Assembly: GCF_008107635.1 (NCBI RefSeq)
Contig: NZ_SDGZ01000003.1
Coordinates: 1 to 64,000 of the forward strand
Direction of reading: 5' to 3'
Length of the DNA: 64,000 nucleotides
From: Weissella muntiaci
GTDB lineage: Bacteria; Bacillota; Bacilli; Lactobacillales; Lactobacillaceae
The notes beneath the pieces are model-generated. The model was not told where the DNA came from, ran no database searches, and saw only the letters and a program-made list of their open reading frames with translations. The translations under genes and the position numbers were made by a program. The first letter of the stretch is position 1; every line of letters starts with the position of its first letter. Shown here piece by piece: positions 41,783 to 50,451 of this stretch.

Positions 41783-42967
41783 CTATAATTCTGCAGTTCC
41801 CCTTACAATCTCGGCAAGATAGAAGGACGCAGGGTAACCAATTTCAGCTTGATAAAGTTCGCCGACATTCTTGATAAAATCGCTAGCAGTTGCCCGTGGC
41901 ACTAGTGCAATTGCACTACCACCAAAGCCCGCCCCAGTCATACGTGCACCTAATACACCAGGCTGTAGCATGGCGGCATCAAACAAGGTGTCCAATTCTT
42001 CACCTGTGACCTCATAGTCATCACGTAATGATGCATGTGACTGCTGTAGTAATTCACCAAACTTGACTAAATCGTGCGCTTTGAGCGCTGAAGTAGCTAT
42101 AATTGTCCGTTCATTTTCTGAGACCGCGTGTCGAGCACGTCGTAGTACCGTCGAATCGGTAATTGCGTCTTGATATTTTTCAAAAGTTGCTAAATCAAGT
42201 TCGCCAAGGCTTGCCAGATTTGGAAGAACGGTCTGTAATTCCTTCAAGGCAAGCTCAGTTTCGTCGCGACGTTCATTATACTTTGAATCAACCAATTCAC
42301 GCTTTTTATTGGTTGTCATAATGATTAACTCATATTCTCCAAATTCGGCGGGAACCAATTCATAATCCATGGTATTAACATCAAGGAAAATGGCCTTCTC
42401 CTTTTCACCGAAACCAATTGCAAATTGATCCATAATTCCTGTTCGTAGACCTAGATAATCATTTTCAACCTGCTGACCAAGTTTGACGATGTCAAGACGC
42501 GCAATATGTAACTTAAAAGCAGCGTTTAACATCTCACCAATCAACAATTCCAAAGAGGCTGATGACGACAATCCGGATGCATTTGGCATGTCACCAACAA
42601 TTCCAAGGTTGAAGCCCCGTTCGACTCGATAACCGGCTTGCTTTAATTCATATAATACACCACGGACATATTTTACCCAACTATCATACTTGCGTGGAGC
42701 AAGATCATTCAAATTGAAACTAACGACACCCACATCCGGAAAATTCGCCGAGAAAACATGAATCTCTTGATCGTCACGTAAAGTTAATGCACCATAAGTA
42801 CCGATACTGATTGCAGCTGGAAAAACGTGTCCACCATTGTAATCGGTGTGTTCGCCAATTAGATTAATTCGTCCTGGTGAGAAATATAAGTAGTCTGCTG
42901 GGCTGTCGAAGCGTTCAATGAACGATGCTTGTAACGACGCTTTTAAATCTTTTTCTAAAGTTTCCAT
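41783..42967 (-). CDS. galK: Galactokinase
   Basis: The 394-residue GHMP kinase has the galactokinase signature PGRINLIGEHTDYNGG (~31-46), the ATP-binding GLSSSASLE (~130-138) and the C-terminal GARMTGAGFGGSAIAL (~344-359). It phosphorylates galactose to galactose-1-phosphate. It lies 2 bp after galP and 15 bp before galT. Confidence 0.97.
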   Translation of the reverse strand: METLEKDLKASLQASFIERFDSPADYLYFSPGRINLIGEHTDYNGGHVFPAAISIGTYGALTLRDDQEIHVFSANFPDVGVVSFNLNDLAPRKYDSWVKYVRGVLYELKQAGYRVERGFNLGIVGDMPNASGLSSSASLELLIGEMLNAAFKLHIARLDIVKLGQQVENDYLGLRTGIMDQFAIGFGEKEKAIFLDVNTMDYELVPAEFGEYELIIMTTNKKRELVDSKYNERRDETELALKELQTVLPNLASLGELDLATFEKYQDAITDSTVLRRARHAVSENERTIIATSALKAHDLVKFGELLQQSHASLRDDYEVTGEELDTLFDAAMLQPGVLGARMTGAGFGGSAIALVPRATASDFIKNVGELYQAEIGYPASFYLAEIVRGTAEL

Positions 42968-42969
42968 AT

Positions 42970-44397
42970 TTATTTCCCCTCTGCGGCTTCTTTAGCTGTT
43001 AAACGGACCTTGAGCTCATCAACAATCTTAGTATGACTTTCTTCAGTTAAGGTCACCTTACGCCAGAAAATGATGGTTGAAATCACGATCAAAATCATCG
43101 GTCCGTAAAACATGAAGGTCTTAAATTGCGTCAAACCACTGGCTGTTATATCGGCCGCTTTGGCTGTTCCAGTCATTCCAGCTGCAACGGCCGCAAAACC
43201 AACAACGCCGTTTGCAACAGCTCCAGCCAATTTGTCCAGTAATGGCCGAATTGCCAAGGTTACAGATTCATTACGGGTACCATTCTTCCATTGACCGTAT
43301 TCAACACTATCAGTAATTGTCATTAAGACGACTAAAAACATGATCGGATATGGTGTAAAGAATAGGGTTACTGCAATCAAAACCAGCGGAATATTTGATC
43401 CCACGAATAAGAACAGCGTGTATCCCAACAACATAATAATGGCGCCACTTAGAAAGATTAATTTTCTTTGCATAAAGCGACTCAAAACTGGGAAGATCGC
43501 AACTGCAATCATCCCTTCGATTGCAGTAAAGATTCCGACTAGATAAAAGCTATGCTCAGCCCCTAATACATATTTAAAATAATATAGCAGCATCGAATTT
43601 GTGACTACATACGCCAGGGCAAAGATAATATATGAAATTGCTTGCCACATTAATTGATCATTTTGACCAACAACCTTGAAAACTTTAAAGACGGAGGTCT
43701 TTTCTGTATTCCGTCGCACAATATTATCTTCTTCCTTTGTTCCAAAGACGGTTAAAAGGGTTCCCACGTATGCAATAATTGCGATAATAATTGCAAACCA
43801 TGTCCACCCAGCTTGCGACTCATTTCCCGAACTAGCACCAAACACACCCGAAAAGAAGAGCACCAATGGTATCACAACGATTTGTACACCTTGCGCTCCT
43901 AATGTTGATCCAAACCGAGCGACTGTTCCGAATTTAGCACGTTCGCGATTGTCCAAACTTAACGCTGGCAACATGGACCAAAAGGCAATATCCTTGAACG
44001 AATAGACTGAGTCTAACAAAACAAAGACAATTCCGAATAAGATTAAATAAAGTGTTGGATTCGCAGTCGCTAATCCGCCAAAATCAGTGAAAATAATTAC
44101 TAAGAATATTGAACTTAACGCACCAGCAATTACCAACCAAGGCTTGAACTTCCCCCACTTGGTCCGTGTGTTATCAACAACACCCCCGATAATCGGATCA
44201 AAGAATATTTCGACTAGTCGAATGACCAAGATCATCACCGTTACTAGCTGAATCATATGATTATTGAACGCGCTATCCGAACTAGTAAATAGTTGGCTAG
44301 TCACAAAGATCATAAAGTATGTGCTTAAAGTTGCATAAAAGGCATCATGCCCAAATGCCCCCGCGGCATAAGATAGATATTGCCCGACACGTTTCAT
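42970..44397 (-). CDS. galP: GPH-family galactose/galactoside symporter without IIA domain
   Basis: The start is the ATG at 44397 behind GGAGGGGACGT, giving 475 residues. Twelve hydrophobic segments and the N-terminal motif FGHDAFYATLSTYFMIFVTSQLF with RLVEIFFDPIIGGVVDNTRTKWGKFKPW are typical of the GPH (MelB/LacS) family. It lacks the C-terminal PTS IIA-like domain of LacS, so it is not expected to be controlled by HPr phosphorylation. As the first gene of the operon with galK and galT it most likely takes up galactose by proton symport. Confidence 0.9.
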   Translation of the reverse strand: MKRVGQYLSYAAGAFGHDAFYATLSTYFMIFVTSQLFTSSDSAFNNHMIQLVTVMILVIRLVEIFFDPIIGGVVDNTRTKWGKFKPWLVIAGALSSIFLVIIFTDFGGLATANPTLYLILFGIVFVLLDSVYSFKDIAFWSMLPALSLDNRERAKFGTVARFGSTLGAQGVQIVVIPLVLFFSGVFGASSGNESQAGWTWFAIIIAIIAYVGTLLTVFGTKEEDNIVRRNTEKTSVFKVFKVVGQNDQLMWQAISYIIFALAYVVTNSMLLYYFKYVLGAEHSFYLVGIFTAIEGMIAVAIFPVLSRFMQRKLIFLSGAIIMLLGYTLFLFVGSNIPLVLIAVTLFFTPYPIMFLVVLMTITDSVEYGQWKNGTRNESVTLAIRPLLDKLAGAVANGVVGFAAVAAGMTGTAKAADITASGLTQFKTFMFYGPMILIVISTIIFWRKVTLTEESHTKIVDELKVRLTAKEAAEGK

Positions 44398-44449
44398 TAC
44401 GTCCCCTCCAAAGTTCCCAAAATACTTATAAGAAAAACAATACATTCCA

Positions 44450-44466
44450 ATTATAAAGCGCTTACA
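44450..44466 (-). promoter_or_regulatory. gal operon promoter -10 with overlapping cre site
   Basis: On the minus strand TGTAAGCGCTTTAT (44453-44466) matches the CcpA cre consensus except for the last base, and runs into TATAAT (44450-44455). A good -35 is not seen. CcpA binding here would block polymerase, giving glucose repression. Confidence 0.7.
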
Positions 44467-44521
44467 TTTCTAGAGTTGGACGATTGGAAACAAATAGGCG
44501 GACGAAACGAAACTAACGCTC

Positions 44522-44556
44522 GCAAAAAAAGCCTCTTTTGCATTTCTACAAAAGAG
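44522..44556 (-). terminator. Terminator-like hairpin behind a possible small gene
   Basis: On the minus strand CTCTTTTG...CAAAAGAGGC is followed by a run of seven T residues. It does not follow any long ORF, which suggests a short minus-strand transcript above it. Bounds are approximate. Confidence 0.6.
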
Positions 44557-44583
44557 ACCGTCAATTAATATAAATTATAGATA

Positions 44584-44682
44584 TTAGTACCACTTATTCA
44601 AAATCATGTCATCAGTGGGCAACAAGTGGTTTAGTGTAAAAATTACGCGCTTAATCATTGTCTTTACCAATTTCCCTTTCAA
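44584..44682 (-). CDS. Possible small protein (32 residues), tentative
   Basis: A TTG at 44682 with GGCGAG six bases upstream opens a 32-residue frame ending at 44584; an internal ATG at 44658 would give 24 residues (MIKRVIFTLNHLLPTDDMIL then NKWY). The peptide is basic and amphipathic. TATAAT lies ~18 bp upstream of the TTG region, and a terminator-like hairpin follows at 44522-44556. The same stretch can pair CCACTT with AAGTGG, so a structured RNA is an alternative. No family recognised. Confidence 0.35.
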   Translation of the reverse strand: MKGKLVKTMIKRVIFTLNHLLPTDDMILNKWY

Positions 44683-44810
44683 CTTTATCTCGCCTTTAAT
44701 TATAAGCCAAACCCCACCCCAATAGGGTTAGAAGATCCTAATATTTTAACTTAGCTAACTTTCATAAAGGCGTGTAGTTCTCTTATTTTTCTACCCTAAT
44801 ATAATCATTT

Positions 44811-44840
44811 TTGACAGAATGGTAGAATAGTTACTATGAA
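44811..44840 (+). promoter_or_regulatory. Candidate promoter of the helicase gene
   Basis: TTGACA (44811-44816) and TATGAA (44835-44840, 18-bp spacer) lie 27 bp before the ATG at 44867. The -35 is perfect, the -10 moderate. Confidence 0.5.
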
Positions 44841-44866
44841 TATCTAAGTAAGGACGATTAATTGAT

Positions 44867-46633
44867 ATGGAATTGTTTTCGGATAATGCGAAAAACCTGG
44901 CATTCTTTCATCACAAAATGAAACGTGACTTGTTTGATGTTGTTAGCTATCAAACGCTTTTGAACCAGGCGGATAAACATAGTGATTTCTATCGTTTTGC
45001 AATGAATGACGTCAATGAGAACCCTGAACTTGATCTGGAACTTCCTATGCAAGATCTATGGTTGCAGCGTTTGAAGCTACTTTTAAATACTCCAAGTATC
45101 GACCAGCAAAATAGTAACCAATTAAAGCAAGTCTATCGAGATTTAACGCATGATTTAGCGCTAAGTGACTCACAACAAATCATTTTCTCGCAACTTGCTC
45201 AGAGTAAGGCGCTGTTTGCAACAATTACCGGTCAGGCCGGAAGTGGGAAATCTTATTTAACTGCGCAGCTAATTAAGCATTTGGTCACTAATCAGCTTCA
45301 GACAGCAGTCTTAACCCCTACACATGTCGCCAGTACAAATATCAACCAACTGATTGACCAGGCACGTGAAGTTCGCTTTGACCAAGATATGACAGCCAAT
45401 AAACTTCAGGCAGCCGATCGAAGCGATATGATTAGCGTCAGTACTTTAACAAGTTGGATGTTCCGAATGGCAGCAGATTCAATGGAGATCGCACAGCACG
45501 GTCAATTGACCAACAACGATCAACGCACAGCCCCACAGTATGATTTGATTGTAATTGACGAGGCCTTTGCAGCAAATGCAATCGGTCTTCTAGATGTTTT
45601 TCTATTTGCTTTATTAACTTCAACGCCAGTAATTTTAATCGGTGATCCACATCAATTATCGGCTATCCAAAATCCGCCTCAACCACTTTTTGATCTATTA
45701 CGGCAAGCCAAAGTCCTGTTTGACACCGACCAGCTACAGCTTGTGCAACGGACTAATTCGGATGAGATCATCCACTTTTCACGAGCCATTTTGAATAACA
45801 ATCTGAATGACTACAAAGAACACTACTTTCTACCTAATCTGACACTCCCACCGGCAGCCCTACTGGCAACTAGTGATTTCGATACGGAGGTCAACCTTGA
45901 ACACTACTTATCACAGACTTTTATGATAAATTCTAAGGATCATGGTTTGGATAGTATTATTTTGGTACCAACGAATGAGAAACGGCGACAGCTTGCTGAA
46001 CAGATTCAATCCCAGTATCTAAATCAGGATCCTCAAGTTGAGTATCTAACATTATCTGGCGAGCACATGATCACTATGCATGTGGGTGATATCATGATGA
46101 TTATGGAATCTCAATTAGTTCATGATTGGACCAGTGGTCACCCTAGTAAGGAAACACTGCATTTACGAGGTGCAACGCGAATTGAGATCTTAGATCTTTT
46201 TCCTAACGATGAAAACGGCGAACCGGTCAATCGGGTGGCTTTTGACACCATCACTCCGACAACTTATGCTTATAAAATCCAGATTCGGGTGCCCGATTTG
46301 GATAATCAAAAGATCATCGTTGATTTGATGGAACGATCATCTTCAGGCTTTAACCCGGGTATGTACAGTCCAGATGTTCATGAACTATATCGTGATTTGG
46401 AGCTGGGGTATGTAGCAACCGTCAATAAAGTTCAAGGTCTAACAATTGACCATGTCTACTTTTATCTTGATCGTGACTATCCACATTTAAATCGCAACCT
46501 GATTTATAGTGGCATTACGCGTGCACGGCAATCGATTCAATTAATTGTGGACCCACAACTGTTACGGAATACTTTAGAAAAAAATTCTAGAAAAAACGCA
46601 GAACAACAAGCCATTACAATCAAGGAGCCTTGA
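44867..46633 (+). CDS. RecD-like superfamily 1 DNA helicase (ATP-binding domain protein)
   Basis: The 588-residue protein has Walker A GQAGSGKSY (~122-130), Walker B LIVIDEAFA (~225-233), ILIGDPHQLSAI (motif III, ~256-267) and the C-terminal ATVNKVQGLTIDHVYFYLD...YSGITRAR (motifs V-VI), as in RecD/Dda-type helicases. It is shorter than RecD2 and lacks its N-terminal HhH region, having instead a ~100-residue N-terminal part of no known family. The biological role is unknown. AAGGAC precedes the ATG. The last codons form one arm of the terminator shared with the convergent gene. Confidence 0.85.
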   Translation: MELFSDNAKNLAFFHHKMKRDLFDVVSYQTLLNQADKHSDFYRFAMNDVNENPELDLELPMQDLWLQRLKLLLNTPSIDQQNSNQLKQVYRDLTHDLALSDSQQIIFSQLAQSKALFATITGQAGSGKSYLTAQLIKHLVTNQLQTAVLTPTHVASTNINQLIDQAREVRFDQDMTANKLQAADRSDMISVSTLTSWMFRMAADSMEIAQHGQLTNNDQRTAPQYDLIVIDEAFAANAIGLLDVFLFALLTSTPVILIGDPHQLSAIQNPPQPLFDLLRQAKVLFDTDQLQLVQRTNSDEIIHFSRAILNNNLNDYKEHYFLPNLTLPPAALLATSDFDTEVNLEHYLSQTFMINSKDHGLDSIILVPTNEKRRQLAEQIQSQYLNQDPQVEYLTLSGEHMITMHVGDIMMIMESQLVHDWTSGHPSKETLHLRGATRIEILDLFPNDENGEPVNRVAFDTITPTTYAYKIQIRVPDLDNQKIIVDLMERSSSGFNPGMYSPDVHELYRDLELGYVATVNKVQGLTIDHVYFYLDRDYPHLNRNLIYSGITRARQSIQLIVDPQLLRNTLEKNSRKNAEQQAITIKEP

Positions 46634-46659
46634 TGTAAATAGTCGCGCTGTTCTGCGTT
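46595..46659. terminator. Bidirectional terminator overlapping the helicase 3' end
   Basis: Perfect 11-bp arms AACGCAGAACA / TGTTCTGCGTT (46595-46605 / 46649-46659) enclose a second stem, CAAGG/CCTTG (46621-46632). The first arm is inside the helicase coding sequence; A- and T-runs flank both ends. Confidence 0.75.
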
Positions 46660-46662
46660 ATT

Positions 46663-47718
46663 TTATAATTTATAAATCGATGGATTTACTGTTGATTTGA
46701 AGGCATAAGATAGAATCTCGATTACTGTCATCATCTGCTCATAACTCACCAGTGGCTCGGCTCCATTGATGATGGTCTCATAGAGTGAGTCATAGACCAT
46801 TCCATAATCACCCCGAGGACTTTCAATGTAACGATCAAGCCAGTCGCCATTTTGATTAACATAGTGCACTTGTCCGTAATTTTGACTAGCCTCTTTGCCA
46901 AAAAATGGATCATCTGGCATGATATTGGCCTTTAAGTCATACTCTTGTTGGTCAATATCAAATTTAATGTATCGGCCTTGCTTTCCGTAAACGAGCCATT
47001 TTGGATACGAAATGGCCGCCATTTCAGATGACTGAACCTTCGCCTTGAAATCGCCGTAATAAAGATCAACTTCGAAATGATCTTCAATTTCTGAATCGCA
47101 ATTGCCAATCTTGCGTAAATCATAGCCAACTTTATCTGGCCGGCCAAAGAGTGATACGATTTGGTCGACTAAATGAACGCCATGACCGTAAAATGTGCCA
47201 TCAATCTGATCACCATTTTGAACCTCCGCAGATGGACGATAATGATCCATGTGAACTTCCAGGTCGATCAATTCGCCCAGATAGTCTGCAGATAGAACCC
47301 GCTTTAAGGCTTGGAAATCAGAGTCAAAGCGGCGATTTTGAAATGGCATTACTAACACATGATTTCTTTTAGCGATATCAATCAACTCGGCCAACTCAGA
47401 CGGACTGGTTGCGATTGGCTTATCGACTAATACGTTCTTTCCAGCTAGCAGTAATTCTTTTGCCACTGAAAAATGACTCTTAGCAGGTGTCACAACGACG
47501 ACTGCATCAATTGTTGCATCATCAATAATGTCTTGAATGTTTGTTGAAAAGATTGTTCCGCGAGCAGTCCATGCAGCTTGCTCTTCAGGCCGTTTATTTA
47601 AAGTCGGCGTTACAATTCGGACAACTTCAATGTTTTCACGTAGTTTAACATATGGTAAATGGTAACGATTTGTCGATTTCCCAAAACCAATGTATGCGAT
47701 GCGCATTTTTTTATCCAT
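46663..47718 (-). CDS. Gfo/Idh/MocA family oxidoreductase
   Basis: The 351-residue NAD(P)-dependent dehydrogenase has an N-terminal Rossmann motif (AYIGFGKSTNRYHLPYV, ~8-24), the signature VDKPIATS (~98-105) with the catalytic Lys, and GTFYGHGVHLVDQI with the conserved His (~182). Substrates in this family are sugars or inositols; the present one is unknown. It is divergent from an XRE regulator across ~110 bp, which may control it. Confidence 0.9.
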   Translation of the reverse strand: MDKKMRIAYIGFGKSTNRYHLPYVKLRENIEVVRIVTPTLNKRPEEQAAWTARGTIFSTNIQDIIDDATIDAVVVVTPAKSHFSVAKELLLAGKNVLVDKPIATSPSELAELIDIAKRNHVLVMPFQNRRFDSDFQALKRVLSADYLGELIDLEVHMDHYRPSAEVQNGDQIDGTFYGHGVHLVDQIVSLFGRPDKVGYDLRKIGNCDSEIEDHFEVDLYYGDFKAKVQSSEMAAISYPKWLVYGKQGRYIKFDIDQQEYDLKANIMPDDPFFGKEASQNYGQVHYVNQNGDWLDRYIESPRGDYGMVYDSLYETIINGAEPLVSYEQMMTVIEILSYAFKSTVNPSIYKL

Positions 47719-47831
47719 GGTTAGCGACCCTCTTTTTACTTGTAATTTATTTAGTATACGCTTTTTTTAAGTTTTCTCATACTCATATCAGCTTTGCTAT
47801 AATTAAGAAAACTAGCAAAAGGATTCCCGAT

Positions 47832-48392
47832 ATGAATAATCTAAGTACACTCCGAAACTTTTTCATGCTGTCATTACAGGATGTTGCAGGTGCCCTAAAC
47901 TTGACGACGGCCGAATTATCACAAATTGAGAATGGCGACTTTATACCGTCAGTTGCAACTTGGCAAGCACTGGCTGAATTTTATGCGGATAAGTTCCATG
48001 TCCCAGCTTTGCCCGACATGGACGAACCAGTTCATTTCCGACTATCAATTGATTATTTAATGAATATTGGCATAACTATGAATGATTTACTTGCAATGCA
48101 GTGGTACTTCAATAACACGCGCTCTGAGCTAGGTGACTTCTCATTAGCTTTATATCAAAGTAATCAACCTATCATTGAGGAGCGCCTGACCGATTTGAGT
48201 CAGATTTTCCAACGGTTTGCCGGTTATTTACTCCTCAATCATGATGGCACGTTAAATGCCTTTATTGACGAGAAGAATAATAACCATCAGAGTGACTGGC
48301 GCCTTCTCTTATATAAAAAGGACAGCTTGATGTTAGATGTGACGGCTGAACTAATCTATTTCACTGAATTGACCAATTATACCATCATGTAG
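47832..48392 (+). CDS. XRE-type helix-turn-helix regulator
   Basis: The start is the ATG at 47832 after AAAAGGA; the preceding part of the frame is not coding. The 186-residue product has an N-terminal XRE helix-turn-helix (FMLSLQDVAGALNLTTAELSQIENGDFIPSVATWQALAEFY, ~11-51) and a C-terminal region of unknown type. It is divergent from the Gfo/Idh gene. Ligand and targets are unknown. Confidence 0.82.
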   Translation: MNNLSTLRNFFMLSLQDVAGALNLTTAELSQIENGDFIPSVATWQALAEFYADKFHVPALPDMDEPVHFRLSIDYLMNIGITMNDLLAMQWYFNNTRSELGDFSLALYQSNQPIIEERLTDLSQIFQRFAGYLLLNHDGTLNAFIDEKNNNHQSDWRLLLYKKDSLMLDVTAELIYFTELTNYTIM

Positions 48393-48398
48393 CCTTTC

Positions 48399-48429
48399 AA
48401 AAGCGTCCGGTAACTAACTGGACGCTTTT
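48399..48429. terminator. Bidirectional terminator
   Basis: AAAAGCGTCC (48399-48408) pairs with GGACGCTTTT (48420-48429) between the XRE gene and convergent bioY. Confidence 0.85.
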
Positions 48430-48963
48430 TTAACGTCTCAAATAAATCGGCAAGGAAATTCGGCGTCCAACTGCACCTGCCAGACTGGTAACGATTATAG
48501 CCTTGATTAAAGCTAGTGGAATAAAACTAATTAAGCCAATCATAATGCCGTGATACCAAGAAATCTGCATTGCAAAGGTCAACCAAATTGTGCCAATCGC
48601 CAATTGAAGCAGAGCTGCAGATATATTTAACATCAGAATTCGTGTGATTGATCGAGATTGTTTGAGTCCTGCTGAGATAATTAAGGGGAAAATTAACATT
48701 CCCAGTAAATAACCTCCGGTTGGACCAACAAAAGCACCTAGTCCACTCGACCACCCTGCAAATACGGGCAAACCAAGCAACCCCAATACCAAATAAGTAG
48801 TCACGGCCGAAAGACTGACACTTGGCATCACTAAACTAGCAATTAACGGAATAATCAAAGTTTGGAGTGTAAACGGTACTGGTCCCAAGGGGATTGATAA
48901 TGGTGCAATCACTGCAATTATAGCGGCTAACATTGCTGCCAGCGCCAATTTTCTTATACGCAT
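48430..48963 (-). CDS. bioY: Biotin transporter BioY (ECF S-component)
   Basis: The 177-residue protein with six membrane segments carries the BioY pattern (PLGPVPFTLQTLIIPLIASLV, GLPVFAGWSSGLGAFVGPTGGYLLGMLI). It binds biotin as the substrate-specific part of an ECF transporter; the shared EcfA/T module is not in the window. No biotin synthesis genes are nearby, so the organism probably imports biotin. AGGAGG precedes the ATG, and a consensus promoter lies 148 bp upstream. Confidence 0.95.
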   Translation of the reverse strand: MRIRKLALAAMLAAIIAVIAPLSIPLGPVPFTLQTLIIPLIASLVMPSVSLSAVTTYLVLGLLGLPVFAGWSSGLGAFVGPTGGYLLGMLIFPLIISAGLKQSRSITRILMLNISAALLQLAIGTIWLTFAMQISWYHGIMIGLISFIPLALIKAIIVTSLAGAVGRRISLPIYLRR

Positions 48964-49004
48964 GCGCGCCTCCTAAGAATAATCTAAGACCAAGATGGGC
49001 TTGT

Positions 49005-49056
49005 ACTGAAATTAGAGAAATATAAAATGAATAAGTGCAATTGTGCAAATTTCAGT
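49005..49056 (-). other. Hairpin in the bioY leader
   Basis: A perfect 9-bp inverted repeat (ACTGAAATT 49005-49013 / AATTTCAGT 49048-49056) lies between the promoter and the bioY start. It has no T-run, so it may influence translation or stability. Known biotin-related RNA elements were not recognised. Confidence 0.4.
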
Positions 49057-49110
49057 TCAAAGTTTCGAGCCTCCACCCAATATTTTGTATATCATCTGGC
49101 CTCTGAAAGA

Positions 49111-49139
49111 ATTATAATTGCTAAGTGACTTTATGTAAA
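49111..49139 (-). promoter_or_regulatory. Sigma-A promoter of bioY
   Basis: On the minus strand TTTACA (49134-49139), a 17-bp spacer and TATAAT (49111-49116) form a near-consensus promoter, giving a leader of ~140 nt. Confidence 0.75.
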
Positions 49140-49165
49140 CAAATTTATATATTATGTCAAATAAA

Positions 49166-49206
49166 AAAGGAAGTTAGTTTGATCTAAATGCATACTAACT
49201 TCCTTT
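49166..49206 (-). terminator. Terminator of the queT-SDR operon
   Basis: A perfect 13-bp stem AAAGGAAGTTAGT / ACTAACTTCCTTT (49166-49178 / 49194-49206) overlaps the SDR stop. On the minus strand a T-run follows. Confidence 0.85.
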
Positions 49207-49936
49207 ATTTAATTGTCCAACCACCATCAATCGTGAGTACCTGCCCTTGCATATAACTTGCTTGTGGACTTGTGAGGAAGAGTGTCAAATCAGCAACCTC
49301 TTGAGCCTGCGCCCACCTTCCAACCGGGGTCTCATCCGCTACCTGAGCAGCCATCGCACCATTGCCCGCAAAATCAGCCGCATTCATCGGAGTTGCAATT
49401 GCCCCAGGTGCAATTGCGTTGATCCGAATTGTTTTGGCATAATCAAGTGCCAATTGACGCATCCATCCGACCAAGCCATGCTTAGCAGTTGTATATGCTG
49501 CCCCACCACCACCAGCAATACTACCTGCAATGGAGGCCATGAAAATAATTTGCCCTGCGTTCTCTTTTAATGTGTCTAGCAAAAACTGACTGATCTGAAT
49601 TGGCGCAAAAAGATTAACTTGTAGATTATTTTTAATAGCCTGGTAGCTAGTGTCGCCAGCTGGAATAAAACCGTCCAAAACACCTGCCGTGCTCAAAAAG
49701 ATCTGCACCTGCTGGAGAATTGATTGGTGCTCTTGCAGCCAAGTTGTGAGCGCTTGTTCATCAGCTAGATCTAATTTATAAGTTAATAAACGTTCATTTA
49801 TGAATTGAATCGGCTGCCGATCAATCGCAATTACGGTTGCACCTTGTGCCAGATAGGTTGTCATCTGAGCGTAGCCGATCCCAGAGGCCGCCCCTGTGAT
49901 CAAGATTGTTTGGTTTTGATAATTTTGTGTTAGCAT
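49205..49936 (-). CDS. Short-chain dehydrogenase/reductase
   Basis: The 243-residue SDR has the cofactor motif TGAASGIG (~14-21), the catalytic Ser in MASIAGS (~134-140) and YTTAK (Tyr-x-x-x-Lys, ~153-157), and ends with the INAIAPGAIATP and GQVLTIDGGW segments of the FabG-like group. The substrate is unknown. It follows queT by 1 bp and shares its preQ1 riboswitch, which is unusual for an SDR and suggests a link to queuosine precursors or deazapurines, or simply hitch-hiking. Confidence 0.9.
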   Translation of the reverse strand: MLTQNYQNQTILITGAASGIGYAQMTTYLAQGATVIAIDRQPIQFINERLLTYKLDLADEQALTTWLQEHQSILQQVQIFLSTAGVLDGFIPAGDTSYQAIKNNLQVNLFAPIQISQFLLDTLKENAGQIIFMASIAGSIAGGGGAAYTTAKHGLVGWMRQLALDYAKTIRINAIAPGAIATPMNAADFAGNGAMAAQVADETPVGRWAQAQEVADLTLFLTSPQASYMQGQVLTIDGGWTIK

Positions 49937-49937
49937 A

Positions 49938-50444
49938 TTATACCGTCAAATCGATGTATTTGTTGATTAAATAGAAAAGGACCGCCCCTAAGACTAGCGC
50001 TGCAAACTCGCCGATCGCAACCGTACCAAATGTAATCCAAAACGGTGCTTTTAAAACAAAGTATAACTCTGCCGCAACCACCCACATCATGGCTGTATCA
50101 ATCAAAGTTGAAACAACTAATTTCAATTTAAGCGACTTGATCCGGCGAGTAGCGAAATATGTCATGGTTGTCATTACTAATGTTCCCAACGTTCCAACGA
50201 TCATATCAATCGGACCAAGGCTTGAAGACATGTTGGCGATAAATACACCAAGTGTTAGCGCCCAGATATAGCGTTTATTGAAAACAGCTAGATGGTTTAA
50301 AGCTTCTGAAACGCGAAATTGAATCGCACCGTAGGATAGTGGCTTGATTAAAGTCGTGATAACGACATAGATTGCAGCAACAACCGCAATTAATGCTAGT
50401 TGTCGAGCATGTGAACTAGTTTGAATTTTTGTTGGCTTCTCCAT
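49938..50444 (-). CDS. queT: QueT-type queuosine precursor transporter
   Basis: The 168-residue protein with five to six membrane helices matches the QueT family (ECF S-component type) from AIYVVITTLIKPLSYGAIQFRVSEALNHLAVFNKRYIWALTLGVFIANMSSSLGPID (~20-76). It imports preQ1 or a related precursor for tRNA queuosine. The preQ1-I riboswitch directly upstream strongly supports the assignment. No queuosine synthesis genes are in the window. Confidence 0.95.
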   Translation of the reverse strand: MEKPTKIQTSSHARQLALIAVVAAIYVVITTLIKPLSYGAIQFRVSEALNHLAVFNKRYIWALTLGVFIANMSSSLGPIDMIVGTLGTLVMTTMTYFATRRIKSLKLKLVVSTLIDTAMMWVVAAELYFVLKAPFWITFGTVAIGEFAALVLGAVLFYLINKYIDLTV

Positions 50445-50451
50445 GATATAG

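Noticed and set aside
49100-49160. BirA operator upstream of bioY
   Set aside because: A TTGTTTAC half-site is present in the -35 region, but the second half-site is missing.
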